This document shows positions 27,057 through 35,751 of a stretch of 64,000 bases of DNA, piece after piece. This stretch comes from Candidatus Izimoplasma sp. ZiA1. GTDB lineage: Bacteria > Bacillota_I > Bacilli_A > Izemoplasmatales > Izemoplasmataceae. The notes beneath the pieces were generated by a model, which was not told the DNA's origin, made no database searches, and saw only the letters and a program-made list of their open reading frames with translations. Location of the stretch: assembly GCA_002285055.1 (NCBI GenBank), contig NQYJ01000001.1:186001-250000 (forward strand), written 5' to 3'. The number at the start of each line of letters is the position of its first letter. The stretch's first letter is position 1. Both the position numbers and the translations under genes were made by a program.

Positions 27057-27980
27057 CTAATAATGAACTCTCTTCTTACTTACCCACATATTTATCAATG
27101 TAAACATGAATGTAAATAAGAATAATACGATTGCAGCTGAAGCTGCAACGCTATATGCACCAATTGTTCCTTTTTCTAGCGCGTCATAGATTAAACCAAC
27201 AAACGTGATGAATGCATTAGCATTACCTTCTGGACCTAAACTAGCTCCGAACATACCAATTATTGTTGAATAAGCTTTTGCCGCACCAATGAAAGAAGTG
27301 ATAGTAATGTAAGCAATCATTGGTGATAAAAGAGGTACAGTAATTTTACTGAATACTCTCCCTCTAGGAGTTGCATCAATTTTTGCAGCATCATAGTATT
27401 GTTTATCAATACTTTGAAGACCGCTTAAGAAAACTAATATTTTAAACGCTAAACCTCCCCATACTGTATAGATTAATAAAGCTGTCATTCCAGCTTCCCA
27501 TGATGCTCCAGGACCTACCCAAGTAATTGGGTTAACACCGAACCAACCTAAGAACATGTTTACTAATCCATAATCACTATGGAAGATAAATGCAAATGTC
27601 ATACCAATTGCAATACTATTAGTTACATATGGTAAAAAGAATACAGTTTGTAAAAAACCTTGAAATCTTTTTATTGAGTTTAACGCTACTGATATAACTA
27701 AAGCTGTAATAATAGATGCCGGTACTGATACAAGCATAATAACAGCTGTATTTTTTACTGCTTGTCCAAAATCTGGACTTTTGAAAACTCTTGAGAAGTT
27801 ATCAAATAACACAAATGCGTAACCGTCCATACCATGAGTTGAACGAGTTATTGAGTTAAAATCTTTAACAAATGCTAAGAAGAATGCATTGAATAATGGG
27901 TAAAAAGTGAATAACCCCAATAAAATCAGAGCTGGAGCTAAGTATAGCCAAGCCTTTAGGTTATTTTTTGACTCTATCAT
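27057..27980 (-). CDS. ABC importer permease (MalF/UgpA type)
   Basis: This is the second CUT1-type membrane subunit, with the characteristic beginning WLYLAPALILLGLFTFYPL and an EAA loop YYDAAKIDATPRGRVFSKI near residue 200. Its ATG overlaps the TGA stop of the upstream ATPase gene (ATGA), so translation is coupled. The short form without the extra MalF P2 domain suggests a small ligand. It acts with the MalG-type partner. Confidence 0.93.
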   Translation of the reverse strand: MIESKNNLKAWLYLAPALILLGLFTFYPLFNAFFLAFVKDFNSITRSTHGMDGYAFVLFDNFSRVFKSPDFGQAVKNTAVIMLVSVPASIITALVISVALNSIKRFQGFLQTVFFLPYVTNSIAIGMTFAFIFHSDYGLVNMFLGWFGVNPITWVGPGASWEAGMTALLIYTVWGGLAFKILVFLSGLQSIDKQYYDAAKIDATPRGRVFSKITVPLLSPMIAYITITSFIGAAKAYSTIIGMFGASLGPEGNANAFITFVGLIYDALEKGTIGAYSVAASAAIVLFLFTFMFTLINMWVSKKRVHY

Positions 27981-29044
27981 TTTACCAATTCCCCAGTATC
28001 CTTATTAAATACATAAAGTTTATCTGGTTTGATGGCGAAATTAACAGTATCTCCAGGTTTAATTCTATGGCTTGAGTCTACAATTGCTCTGAATGTCTTA
28101 GCTTCGTCATTTGGATCTTTAATTATTAGCGCTGTATCTCTCCCGATTGTTTCAACCATGTAGATTGGTAAAGATAGTTTACTTTTTTCTACAACGTTGA
28201 ATCCTTCAGGTCTAATTCCTATAAGTACTTCTTGGTTAGTTTTTGACTCCACTTTGCCAATATTGTGTCCAGCTAACATTATTTTGCCTGCTTCTAATTT
28301 TCCAGCAAAAGTGTTTATTGGTGGAGTTCCTAAGAATTTTGCTACAAATAGATTATCTGGTTGATCATAAACATCTTGTGGTACACCTACTTGTTGTTTT
28401 ATTCCTGCTTCCATTAAAACTATTTCATCACTAATACTCATTGCTTCTTCTTGGTCATGAGTAACAAAGATAGTAGTAATTCCAGTTTCTCTTTGAATTC
28501 TTTTAATCTCTTCACGAGTTTGTAATCTTAATCTTGCATCTAAATTTGATAATGGTTCATCTAGTAAAAGAACTCTAGGTTTTTTAACAAGTGCTCTTGC
28601 AATTGCAACACGTTGTTGTTGTCCACCACTTAATTCTTTAGGTTTACGGTTCATTAATTCACCAATACCTACTAGATCAGCCATTTCTTGAGCTCTTTCC
28701 AATGCTTCTGCTTTAGGAACTTTAATATTTTCTAAAGGGAACATAATGTTTTGAGCTACTGTCATATGAGGATAAAGTGCATAGTTTTGGAAAACTAAAC
28801 CAATTCCTCTTAATTCAGGAGGAGTGTTTGTTACGTCCTCGTCCCCAAAATATATTTTACCTGCAGTTGGTTCTAATAACCCAGCTATCATATATAATGT
28901 TGTTGATTTCCCACATCCACTTGGACCTAGAAGTCCGATAAGTTTTCCTGATGGGATTGTAATATCCATATTGTTAACAGCTACAGTTTCTTTTTTGTCT
29001 TTTGCTACAAAAACTTTTGTTAACGATTGTAATTTTATTTCCAT
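27977..29044 (-). CDS. ABC importer ATP-binding protein (UgpC/MsmX type)
   Basis: This is the cytoplasmic ATPase for the CUT1-type importer. It has Walker [10 protein letters not shown]-loop FQNYALYPHMTV, signature [14 protein letters not shown], Walker B LLLDEPLSNLDA, H-loop FVTHDQEEAMS and a C-terminal TOBE-like regulatory domain (about 235-355). First gene of the operon; an ATPase of this class can serve several importers, though here it is dedicated by position. Its TGA stop overlaps the next start. A promoter with a palindromic operator lies upstream. Confidence 0.95.
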   Translation of the reverse strand: MEIKLQSLTKVFVAKDKKETVAVNNMDITIPSGKLIGLLGPSGCGKSTTLYMIAGLLEPTAGKIYFGDEDVTNTPPELRGIGLVFQNYALYPHMTVAQNIMFPLENIKVPKAEALERAQEMADLVGIGELMNRKPKELSGGQQQRVAIARALVKKPRVLLLDEPLSNLDARLRLQTREEIKRIQRETGITTIFVTHDQEEAMSISDEIVLMEAGIKQQVGVPQDVYDQPDNLFVAKFLGTPPINTFAGKLEAGKIMLAGHNIGKVESKTNQEVLIGIRPEGFNVVEKSKLSLPIYMVETIGRDTALIIKDPNDEAKTFRAIVDSSHRIKPGDTVNFAIKPDKLYVFNKDTGELVK

Positions 29045-29080
29045 TCTATCTCTCCTTAATACAAATCAATTTAACATTAC

Positions 29081-29109
29081 ATTATACAATAAAACCGTTT
29101 ACAAATCTA
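29081..29109 (-). promoter_or_regulatory. Importer/nuclease operon promoter with LacI/CcpA-like operator
   Basis: On the minus strand TATAAT (29081-29086) is preceded by a weak -35 (TAGATT). The spacer is filled by TGTAAACGGTTTTA (29103-29090), matching the CcpA cre consensus TGWAAACGNTNWCA at 13 of 14 positions. A repressor there would block the promoter. Confidence 0.6.
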
Positions 29110-29166
29110 ATATATTTTGAATTATTTTTTATTATTAATAAAAAAATAATTATAGAACCAAATTAA

Positions 29167-29180
29167 TGTAACTGTTTACA
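29167..29180. promoter_or_regulatory. Second LacI/CcpA-like palindrome
   Basis: TGTAACTGTTTACA is a near-palindrome; read on the minus strand it is TGTAAACAGTTACA, again 13 of 14 to the cre consensus. Its centre lies 77 bases upstream of the promoter operator, close to seven helical turns. Confidence 0.45.
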
Positions 29181-29181
29181 T

Positions 29182-29208
29182 AAAAAAAGACGATTTCTCG
29201 TCTTTTTT
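29182..29208 (-). terminator. Terminator after the small membrane protein gene
   Basis: The stem AAAAAGACGA / TCGTCTTTTT with loop TTTC is flanked by a T run on the minus strand. Confidence 0.85.
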
Positions 29209-29458
29209 ATCCTATAAAGTTATCAAACACACCTGATCTAAATGCGAACCATACCCCAACAATTACCGCTACTACGATAATTAATTTAGATAGTTTCTTA
29301 ATAAGCTCAAATGTACCTAATATAACAATGATACCTCCAACAAGTCCACCAATTAATTTTTCTAAGTAACCTAATCCCATTACGAAATCATACCCTTGAT
29401 CGATGAAGTTATCTAAAGGAAGGATATTTTTGATTGCATCAATAATTGAATCTAACAT
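29207..29458 (-). CDS. Small membrane protein, 83 aa, unknown
   Basis: I do not recognise a family. The protein has an amphipathic N-terminus (LDSIIDAIKNILPLDNFID), a hydrophobic segment with glycines (GGLVGGIIVILGTFELI) and a second span (LIIVVAVIVGVWFAF), so it probably crosses the membrane twice. A good ribosome binding site (GAGGTGATAAT) and a terminator right after the stop support a real gene. It follows recR by about 74 bases and could be the last gene of the dnaX-ybaB-recR transcript. Confidence 0.7.
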   Translation of the reverse strand: MLDSIIDAIKNILPLDNFIDQGYDFVMGLGYLEKLIGGLVGGIIVILGTFELIKKLSKLIIVVAVIVGVWFAFRSGVFDNFIG

Positions 29459-29532
29459 ATTATCACCTCGTTTTATTATTCATAATAACATTATAACAAA
29501 AAACTTGTGTATATATTATGAATTTTAAAAAA

Positions 29533-30132
29533 TTAAAATTCGCGTCTGCCTTCCAATGCTTTTGACAATGTAACTTCATCAGCATATTCAATGTTTGCTC
29601 CTGCAGGAATTCCGTGAGCTATCCTTGTAACAAATATGCCACTACCTTCTAAAATTCTTCTTATGTATAAAGCAGTAGTTTCTCCTTCATTACTCAAGTT
29701 TGTAGCTAAAATTACTTCCTTAATCTTATCATCTTTTAATCTTTCCATTAATGATGATAAGTTAATATCTTCAGGGCCAACACCATTACTTGGTGATATA
29801 GCACCTTTTAAAACATGATATAGTCCATGATAGCTATTCATTTTTTCCATAACGATAATGTCTTTACTTTCTTCAACCACAATGATTTTAGATTTATCAC
29901 GCGAATCATCTTTACATATATAACATGGGTTTTGATCAGTTATATTTCCACATATTGGACAATCAAATATCTCTGTTTTTATTCTTTGAAATGAACCAAT
30001 AATTTCATCTATTTCCTCTTCAGAAAATTTAGTAACAGTATGGAGTGCATACCTCTCAGCTGTTTTTTTTCCTACACCTGGATATTTTCTAAAAGATTCT
30101 AGTAAATCATCTAGTGCTCTAGGGTATTTCAT
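29533..30132 (-). CDS. recR: Recombination mediator RecR
   Basis: RecR acts with RecO and RecF in loading RecA at single-strand gaps. The 199-residue protein shows the helix-hairpin-helix YPGVGKKTAERYALH, the four-cysteine zinc finger CPICGNITDQNPCYIC, and a Toprim domain with VVEESKDIIVMEK and ATNLSNEGETTALYI. Its start directly abuts the ybaB stop. The order dnaX-ybaB-recR is conserved in Bacillota. Confidence 0.97.
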   Translation of the reverse strand: MKYPRALDDLLESFRKYPGVGKKTAERYALHTVTKFSEEEIDEIIGSFQRIKTEIFDCPICGNITDQNPCYICKDDSRDKSKIIVVEESKDIIVMEKMNSYHGLYHVLKGAISPSNGVGPEDINLSSLMERLKDDKIKEVILATNLSNEGETTALYIRRILEGSGIFVTRIAHGIPAGANIEYADEVTLSKALEGRREF

Positions 30133-30435
30133 TTAAAACAACCCTGGCATACCGCTTGTAAATTGTCCCATTGTTTGTTCAGTTTCATCATCGATTTTTT
30201 TTATACAGTCATTAACTGCAGTTATAATAGTTGCTTCAATAAGTTCAATATCTTCAGCTGATTCAAAAGCATCTGGATTTATAGTAATCTTCTTCATAAC
30301 TTTTGCCCCAGTAAACTCCACTTCAACCATTTTTCCACCTGCTGAACCATAAAATATTGATTCTTCAAGTTGTTTTTGTGCTTTTACCATATCTTTTTGC
30401 ATTTGTTGGATTTTTTTTATCATTCCTGGATTCAT
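30133..30435 (-). CDS. YbaB/EbfC nucleoid-associated protein
   Basis: This is a small DNA-binding protein of the YbaB/EbfC family, thought to form a tweezer-like dimer on DNA. It has the coiled N-terminal helix IQQMQKDMVKAQKQLEES and the core VEVEFTGAKVMKKITINP. At 100 residues it has the usual size. Its ATG overlaps the dnaX stop by one base and uses AGAGGTGAG inside dnaX as its binding site. Confidence 0.94.
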   Translation of the reverse strand: MNPGMIKKIQQMQKDMVKAQKQLEESIFYGSAGGKMVEVEFTGAKVMKKITINPDAFESAEDIELIEATIITAVNDCIKKIDDETEQTMGQFTSGMPGLF

Positions 30436-32429
30436 TAATTCTCACCTCTTTTTACTTTTACATTATCTGAACCAAATATGTTGATTGCTTCCTTAACACT
30501 ATCTGGTGTCATATCTTCAATTTCATCATCAATTTCTTCTATTTCAATCAACTCACTGTTTTTTATTGGTGTTAATTTGATATCTTTATCACCATTTCGC
30601 CATTTTTTTATAAACTCCTGTGACTTTTCTTCCCAAACCGATTTAGGTAAAGCAAGATAGTCTAGATTCGAGTTATAAAATTTATTGATAAGTGATTTCA
30701 TTTTCTCTTTAAAATCTTTTTTCATCAATCTGTTACAAACGGCAGCAGATTCATACTCGATGATAATTAATTTACTATTTGCAGCCACTATTCTACCTTC
30801 AGTTATCATTTTAGTATATGGTTTGTCATCAACAGTTGCAAATCTGTCAAGATCATACCATTTTTTTATCATATCTATTTTAAGTTCTCTATCCCCGTTA
30901 TTTAAAACATCTTCTACAAATCTGATGTCAAAAGTTTTATATTTGACGATATTATCAACTTTTTTCTCTTCTTGTAGGCTTGTGTTAAAAATATCCTTTT
31001 CCTCAGATTTTACATTATTATCTTCAGTTAAATCTGAAGATAATATTTTGTTTTCAACTTCAACTGTATTTGGAACTTCCTCTTCAATATCATCTTTAGA
31101 ATATAAAGTAGATACAATAACCTCTTTTGCTTTGATTAAATGTTCATTGACAACAGGTTCTTCAGTTTCACTATCATTAATTATTTTTTTACTAAAGGTA
31201 TCGACTTTACTTTCTGGAACATCTTCTTTATTTTTTACAACATTCTCTAATGGTTTTTGTGTATTAATAGTTTTAATTTCACTTCGTAAACTACTAATTT
31301 CAGAGCGTAAATCATTAAGCGTATCTTCAAAAACAATTTCTTGTTTTTCAATCTTATCAATCATTTTAATTATAGCTAATTCCATATATAGTTTTGCGTT
31401 TGTTGTAAAACGCATATCGTGCAATGCCTTATTTAAAACCTCGATATAATAAAAAACAAGATTATTACTTAAATTTAGTGCTAATTTTTGAAACTCCTCA
31501 TTTTTATATATTAACTGCTCGAAATCATCAGTATTAACATTTTTAAACATTAACATATTTCTATAAAAAGCAATCATATTATCTACTAGTCTTTGAGGTT
31601 CTTTACCATCCATAATCAGCTCATCTAGCAGTGAAATTGATTTTACTGTATCATTTTCAGCAATTGATTTTGCAATTACTAAAATTTTCTCATTTGAAAC
31701 TGTACCTTTAATAGCATGGACATCTTCAATGCTAACAGCTTCTTCTGAATATGAAACCACTTGATCTAAAAGGCTAATTGCATCTCTCATTCCACCTTCA
31801 GCACTTTCAGCAATTACTTTTATGGCTTCGCTGTCGATTTGAATTTTTTCCTCATCGATTATTTTATCTAATCTTTTTGTCATTTCAGGTATTGAAATAC
31901 CCCTAAAGTCAAAACGTTGACAACGTGAATGAATTGTAGCCGGAATTTTATGAGGTTCAGTAGTAGCTAAAATAAATATTACATGTTTTGGGGGTTCTTC
32001 TAATGTTTTTAAAAGTGCATTAAAAGCTCCTTGGCTTAGCATATGGACCTCATCTATAATATATACTTTATATTTTGTTACTCCTGGTAAATATTTAACT
32101 TTGTCACGTATCTCACGGACTTGATCAACAGAGTTATTACTTGCAGCATCTATTTCAATAACATCACTAATTGTGTTATCATCAATACCACGGCAAACAT
32201 CGCAATTATTACATGGATTATCAGTAGGTGCTTTTAAACAATTAACTGCTTTTGCGATAATCTTGGCAATTGATGTTTTCCCAGTCCCTCTTGGTCCACT
32301 AAAAAGATATGCATGAGCAATCTTTCCAGATTTTAATGCATTCCTAAATGTTTTTGTAATATGTTCTTGTCCAGCAACTTCATTGAAATCCTTTGGACGA
32401 TACGTTCTATATAAAGCTTTATATGCCAT
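30435..32429 (-). CDS. dnaX: DNA polymerase III gamma/tau subunit
   Basis: DnaX is the clamp-loader ATPase that organises the replisome. It has Walker A FSGPRGTGKTS, a zinc-binding set of cysteines in CLKAPTDNPCNNCDVC, the DEAH-like box YIIDEVHMLS and the SRC motif IHSRCQRFDFR; the C-terminal tau-like tail (about 360-665) is low complexity, then a conserved end. The start at MAYKALYR is set by AGAGGTGAT upstream. No SRP RNA gene is visible immediately upstream, unlike in Bacillus. A frameshift to make a short gamma form was not evident. Confidence 0.96.
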   Translation of the reverse strand: MAYKALYRTYRPKDFNEVAGQEHITKTFRNALKSGKIAHAYLFSGPRGTGKTSIAKIIAKAVNCLKAPTDNPCNNCDVCRGIDDNTISDVIEIDAASNNSVDQVREIRDKVKYLPGVTKYKVYIIDEVHMLSQGAFNALLKTLEEPPKHVIFILATTEPHKIPATIHSRCQRFDFRGISIPEMTKRLDKIIDEEKIQIDSEAIKVIAESAEGGMRDAISLLDQVVSYSEEAVSIEDVHAIKGTVSNEKILVIAKSIAENDTVKSISLLDELIMDGKEPQRLVDNMIAFYRNMLMFKNVNTDDFEQLIYKNEEFQKLALNLSNNLVFYYIEVLNKALHDMRFTTNAKLYMELAIIKMIDKIEKQEIVFEDTLNDLRSEISSLRSEIKTINTQKPLENVVKNKEDVPESKVDTFSKKIINDSETEEPVVNEHLIKAKEVIVSTLYSKDDIEEEVPNTVEVENKILSSDLTEDNNVKSEEKDIFNTSLQEEKKVDNIVKYKTFDIRFVEDVLNNGDRELKIDMIKKWYDLDRFATVDDKPYTKMITEGRIVAANSKLIIIEYESAAVCNRLMKKDFKEKMKSLINKFYNSNLDYLALPKSVWEEKSQEFIKKWRNGDKDIKLTPIKNSELIEIEEIDDEIEDMTPDSVKEAINIFGSDNVKVKRGEN

Positions 32430-32475
32430 TGCTATCACCTCTAAATAATTGTGTTTCTGTATTAATATTATAAAA

Positions 32476-32503
32476 CAAAAAGACTATTTTTTATAGTCTT
32501 TTA
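32476..32503 (-). terminator. Terminator after the two-span membrane protein
   Basis: The stem AAAAGACTAT / ATAGTCTTTT with a T-rich loop gives a T run on the minus strand. Confidence 0.8.
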
Positions 32504-32974
32504 AAAAGTTTCACTATTTTTTTTTATTTCCTCAATTACAATTAAAACCGCATCATATTCCATAGTACCTTCTTCAAATTTTCTTTCTAACATTTGAATG
32601 TTTAATGTTTCTGTTGCGCCTTTTTCAATAATTGAAAATGCTTGTTCTAAAGATTTTTGAAATTTTGCATTCTCTCTAATTTTTCTAAAATCTTCAATAG
32701 TGTATTTATCAGACTTTTTTAACTCTAATGAGACATTTCTAACAAATTCTGAATACCCTAACTTTTTATTTTGAGAAGAACCAAAATAATCTGTAGACTT
32801 ATCAAATATAAATGTAATAAACGTAAATACAAGTGGAATATAAATCCAATTCCCAAGAGCTAATGGATCTAAAACGCCAGTTCTAATCCATAAATAGATA
32901 ATATACAGAATCAAGCCGATAAATGAAAACGTAAAAACTTTTGTGTAATACTTTAAATCTTTTTTTCTATTCAT
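32501..32974 (-). CDS. Membrane protein of unknown function, two spans
   Basis: The protein is not assigned to a family. Two hydrophobic spans (about residues 12-30 and 42-60) are followed by a charged cytoplasmic region with helical character. The start ATG follows AAGGTGATT; a GTG three codons earlier is an alternative. It is divergent from mnmE with only about 65 bases between, so the promoters must overlap or lie back to back, and it has its own terminator. Confidence 0.7.
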   Translation of the reverse strand: MNRKKDLKYYTKVFTFSFIGLILYIIYLWIRTGVLDPLALGNWIYIPLVFTFITFIFDKSTDYFGSSQNKKLGYSEFVRNVSLELKKSDKYTIEDFRKIRENAKFQKSLEQAFSIIEKGATETLNIQMLERKFEEGTMEYDAVLIVIEEIKKNSETF

Positions 32975-33040
32975 TATAATCACCTTATGTTATTATACTA
33001 CATATTAACTAAATATGGTATAATTATATAGGTGATAATT

Positions 33041-34390
33041 ATGATAAATGATACAATTTCTGCAATTTCTACAGCGTTTGGAAAAGGCGCAATCAGCATT
33101 ATTAGACTTAGTGGTGATGATGCAATCGCAATAACAAATAAACTCTTTAAAGGGAAAAATCTATCTACTGTTAAATCTCATACTATTACATATGGACATA
33201 TCTTTGATGGTGAAAATCAAATTGATGAAGTTCTTGTTAGTGTATTTAAAAAACCAAATACATTTACAAAAGAGGATGTAGTAGAGATAAACTGCCATGG
33301 TGGTATATATGTAGCTAATAAAATACTAGAACTTACCTTAAAAAACGGAGCAAGAGCTGCTGATGGTGGCGAATTTACTAAAAGAGCATATCTTAATGGT
33401 CGAATTGATTTAACTCAAGCTGAATCAATTATGGATATTATTGAGGCTAAATCTGATTTGTCATTATCTTTAGCTAACAAAGGTTTAGATGGTGATATAT
33501 ATAAACTAATTATCAACTTAAGAGAGGATTTACTTAATATTATTGCTAATATTGAAGTGAATATCGATTATCCAGAATACGATGATGTAGAAATGCTTTC
33601 AAATGATATCATCAAACCAAAAGTAATGGACTTGATTAATAAAATAGAGAAAATTATTCACAAATCTAATTATGGTAAAATAATTAGAGAGGGTATAAAT
33701 ACGGCAATAATCGGAAGACCTAACGTTGGAAAATCAAGTTTATTAAACGCACTCTTAAGAGAAGACAAAGCAATCGTGACTGATGTAAAAGGAACAACTA
33801 GAGACACAGTTGAAGGTTCAATTAATCTTGGTGGAATAATCTTAAACCTAATGGACACTGCTGGAATTAGAGAAAGTACTGATTTAGTAGAAAAAATAGG
33901 GATTAATAAATCAAAAGAGGCAATTAAAAAAGCCGATTTAATTTTGTTTGTTGTGAATAATAACGAGGAACTATCTAATGAAGATCAATTACTGTTAGAT
34001 TTAACAAATAATAAAAACCGCATTGTAATAATTAATAAGATTGATTTAGATAATAAGTTAAAATCAAACTTTAAAAATGAGATTAAAGTAAGTGCCCTAA
34101 ATAAAAGTGGCATATTAGACTTGGAAAACAAAATCAAGGAGATGTTTCTTGACGGAAGCATTAATGAAAAAGATCAAACCTATGTTTCTAATGCAAGACA
34201 CATAGCAAGATTACATGACACTTTGAGTTCATTGCATGAATCCTTACAAGCAATCAATGACGAAATGCCAATTGATATGGCTGAGATTGATTTGAAAAGT
34301 GCTTGGTATAGTTTAGGCGAAATAATTGGAGAAACTAAAACAACAAGTTTACTAGATGAGATGTTTAGCAAATTTTGTTTGGGAAAATAA
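33041..34390 (+). CDS. mnmE: tRNA modification GTPase MnmE
   Basis: MnmE, with MnmG, makes the 5-carboxymethylaminomethyl group on wobble uridine of tRNAs. The N-terminal folate-binding domain begins DTISAISTAFGKGAISIIR; the inserted G domain has GRPNVGKSSLLN, TTRD, DTAG and NKID; the C-terminal FCLGK keeps the conserved cysteine of the C(I/L)GK end. The ATG start follows AGGTGATAATT, while a GTG three codons upstream lacks a site. A bidirectional terminator separates it from ttcA. MnmG is not in this window. Confidence 0.97.
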   Translation: MINDTISAISTAFGKGAISIIRLSGDDAIAITNKLFKGKNLSTVKSHTITYGHIFDGENQIDEVLVSVFKKPNTFTKEDVVEINCHGGIYVANKILELTLKNGARAADGGEFTKRAYLNGRIDLTQAESIMDIIEAKSDLSLSLANKGLDGDIYKLIINLREDLLNIIANIEVNIDYPEYDDVEMLSNDIIKPKVMDLINKIEKIIHKSNYGKIIREGINTAIIGRPNVGKSSLLNALLREDKAIVTDVKGTTRDTVEGSINLGGIILNLMDTAGIRESTDLVEKIGINKSKEAIKKADLILFVVNNNEELSNEDQLLLDLTNNKNRIVIINKIDLDNKLKSNFKNEIKVSALNKSGILDLENKIKEMFLDGSINEKDQTYVSNARHIARLHDTLSSLHESLQAINDEMPIDMAEIDLKSAWYSLGEIIGETKTTSLLDEMFSKFCLGK

Positions 34391-34414
34391 AAAAAGTCCT
34401 TTGGACTTTTTTTT
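34389..34414. terminator. Bidirectional terminator between mnmE and the TtcA-family gene
   Basis: The hairpin AAAAAGTCC TTT GGACTTTTT has A and T runs at both ends. Confidence 0.85.
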
Positions 34415-35225
34415 AATAATCATCATAATATGAATGTTTTACTCCATCTTTCGAAAACCCAATAACACTATCAAGATTAACGTTATCTGCCGCTTTAAAA
34501 ATACATTTATCAACATCTTTAAAGTTCCTTTTAAGATCTTTAATAAGTTCTTTAACTTCTTTTCTTTTGCTTGAGGTTTTACCACTTGCCACAACACAAC
34601 CACAGTTCATTGAGTGAATATCGTTTGCTTCCATTAGCCTAATTATATCTTTTTCCTTAATTAAGTACATTGGTCTAATTAACTCAAGTCCCTCAAAATT
34701 TTGACTTTTAACTTTTGGTAACATAGTTTTAAATGTTCCTGCATAAAGAACATTTAGAAGAGTTGTTTCGATGACATCATCAAAATGATGTCCAAGTGCA
34801 AGTTTATTACATCCTTTTTCCTTTGCTAAATTATACAGGAAACCCCTTCTCATCCTAGCGCATAAATAACAAGGATAGTCTTTAGCATTTTTTTCAACTA
34901 TCTCAAATATACTTGATTCCTCAATATTCATAGGGACACCAAGTTTTGCACTGTTTGCCTTGTGAAGTTCTAAGTTAAATGGTGAATACCCAGGATCCAT
35001 AGAGATAAACTCAAGTTCAAAATCTACTAATGGATGTTTCTTTAACTCTTGAAACAATTTAGCTAGTAATAAACTGTCTTTACCACCACTCATAGCAACT
35101 GCGACTTTGTCTCCGGTTTCAATCATATTATATTGTTTAATTCCCTTAATAAACTTACTCCAAATATCTTTACGATATGTTTTTATTATATCTTTTTCAA
35201 ATTTTCTAGCTGCTGTTTGATCCAT
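34413..35225 (-). CDS. TtcA-family PP-loop tRNA thiolation enzyme
   Basis: This is an ATP-pyrophosphatase of the TtcA/TtuA group. The PP-loop SGGKDS is at residues 46-51, and conserved cysteines occur in YPCYLCARMRRGFLY and in SMNCGC, which would hold an iron-sulfur cluster. Such enzymes make 2-thiocytidine or related thiolated bases in tRNA. The residue pattern CxxC plus a later cysteine favours TtcA. It stands alone as a gene and has an AGGATGTG site upstream of ATG. Substrate tRNA position is inferred. Confidence 0.85.
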   Translation of the reverse strand: MDQTAARKFEKDIIKTYRKDIWSKFIKGIKQYNMIETGDKVAVAMSGGKDSLLLAKLFQELKKHPLVDFELEFISMDPGYSPFNLELHKANSAKLGVPMNIEESSIFEIVEKNAKDYPCYLCARMRRGFLYNLAKEKGCNKLALGHHFDDVIETTLLNVLYAGTFKTMLPKVKSQNFEGLELIRPMYLIKEKDIIRLMEANDIHSMNCGCVVASGKTSSKRKEVKELIKDLKRNFKDVDKCIFKAADNVNLDSVIGFSKDGVKHSYYDDY

Positions 35226-35307
35226 TTATTTCACATCCTAACATAGCTAGTATAATATAAAGTTGAAAAAAGACTAAGGTTAATAAAAATAATTTTAAAT
35301 AATTTTC

Positions 35308-35336
35308 TTGAATTTAAAATCAATCAGATATATAAT
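35308..35336 (+). promoter_or_regulatory. Promoter of the NfeD/stomatin gene set
   Basis: TTGAAT and TATAAT are separated by exactly 17 bases, upstream of the unknown 126-residue gene. Confidence 0.75.
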
Positions 35337-35368
35337 TAAGGTACAATCAAATAATTGGAGGTGAAATT

Positions 35369-35749
35369 ATGTCGTTTACATGGGCTTCTAAAAAGCCGAA
35401 AGACGGTGTAGCAACCCTATATGAATCAAATATTACTTTAAATAAATCTGCTAGTTCGCATTTTGATCATGCATATAGTGTTTTACTGGGACTTGATGAA
35501 GGTGGCAAAAGAGTCGCCGTCAAACCGGTAAGTAAAGAAGAGTATCAACTAGGAACAGTACCTGAAGAGAAATCTCACAAAATTACTGTTAAACCTAGTT
35601 ACGCTCGAGTATGTAACAAGAAATTCTTGAAAGATGTGGCTGATTTAATAAAATTAGATCTTTCAGATAACAAATCATATAAGTTTAGAGCTATTTGGAG
35701 TGCAAAAGACCACGCACTTATAATTGATCTTAACGAGAAGGAGGAGTAA
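35369..35749 (+). CDS. Hypothetical protein, 126 aa
   Basis: I do not recognise this protein. It is soluble with no signal peptide, begins SFTWASKKPKDGVATLYES and contains strand-rich segments (HAYSVLLGLDEGGKRVAVKP) and a basic patch (KSHKITVKPSYARVCNKKF). The last quarter (YKFRAIWSAKDHALIID) looks beta. It has a clear promoter and a strong GGAGGTGAA site and is the first gene of a set with NfeD, an RDD protein and a stomatin, spaced 2 bases from NfeD. That context suggests a membrane-quality or microdomain role, but this is only a guess from linkage. Confidence 0.72.
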   Translation: MSFTWASKKPKDGVATLYESNITLNKSASSHFDHAYSVLLGLDEGGKRVAVKPVSKEEYQLGTVPEEKSHKITVKPSYARVCNKKFLKDVADLIKLDLSDNKSYKFRAIWSAKDHALIIDLNEKEE

Positions 35750-35751
35750 TA

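Noticed and set aside
30685-31449. 254-codon open frame opposite dnaX
   Set aside because: It is antisense to the conserved dnaX gene, rich in Ser, Leu, Phe and Ile as expected from AT-rich shadow frames, and has no family match or start signals.
32430-32476. Possible SRP RNA gene before dnaX
   Set aside because: Bacillus has it there, but only a short gap with a terminator and a -10 box is present, with no SRP RNA helix 8 motif.
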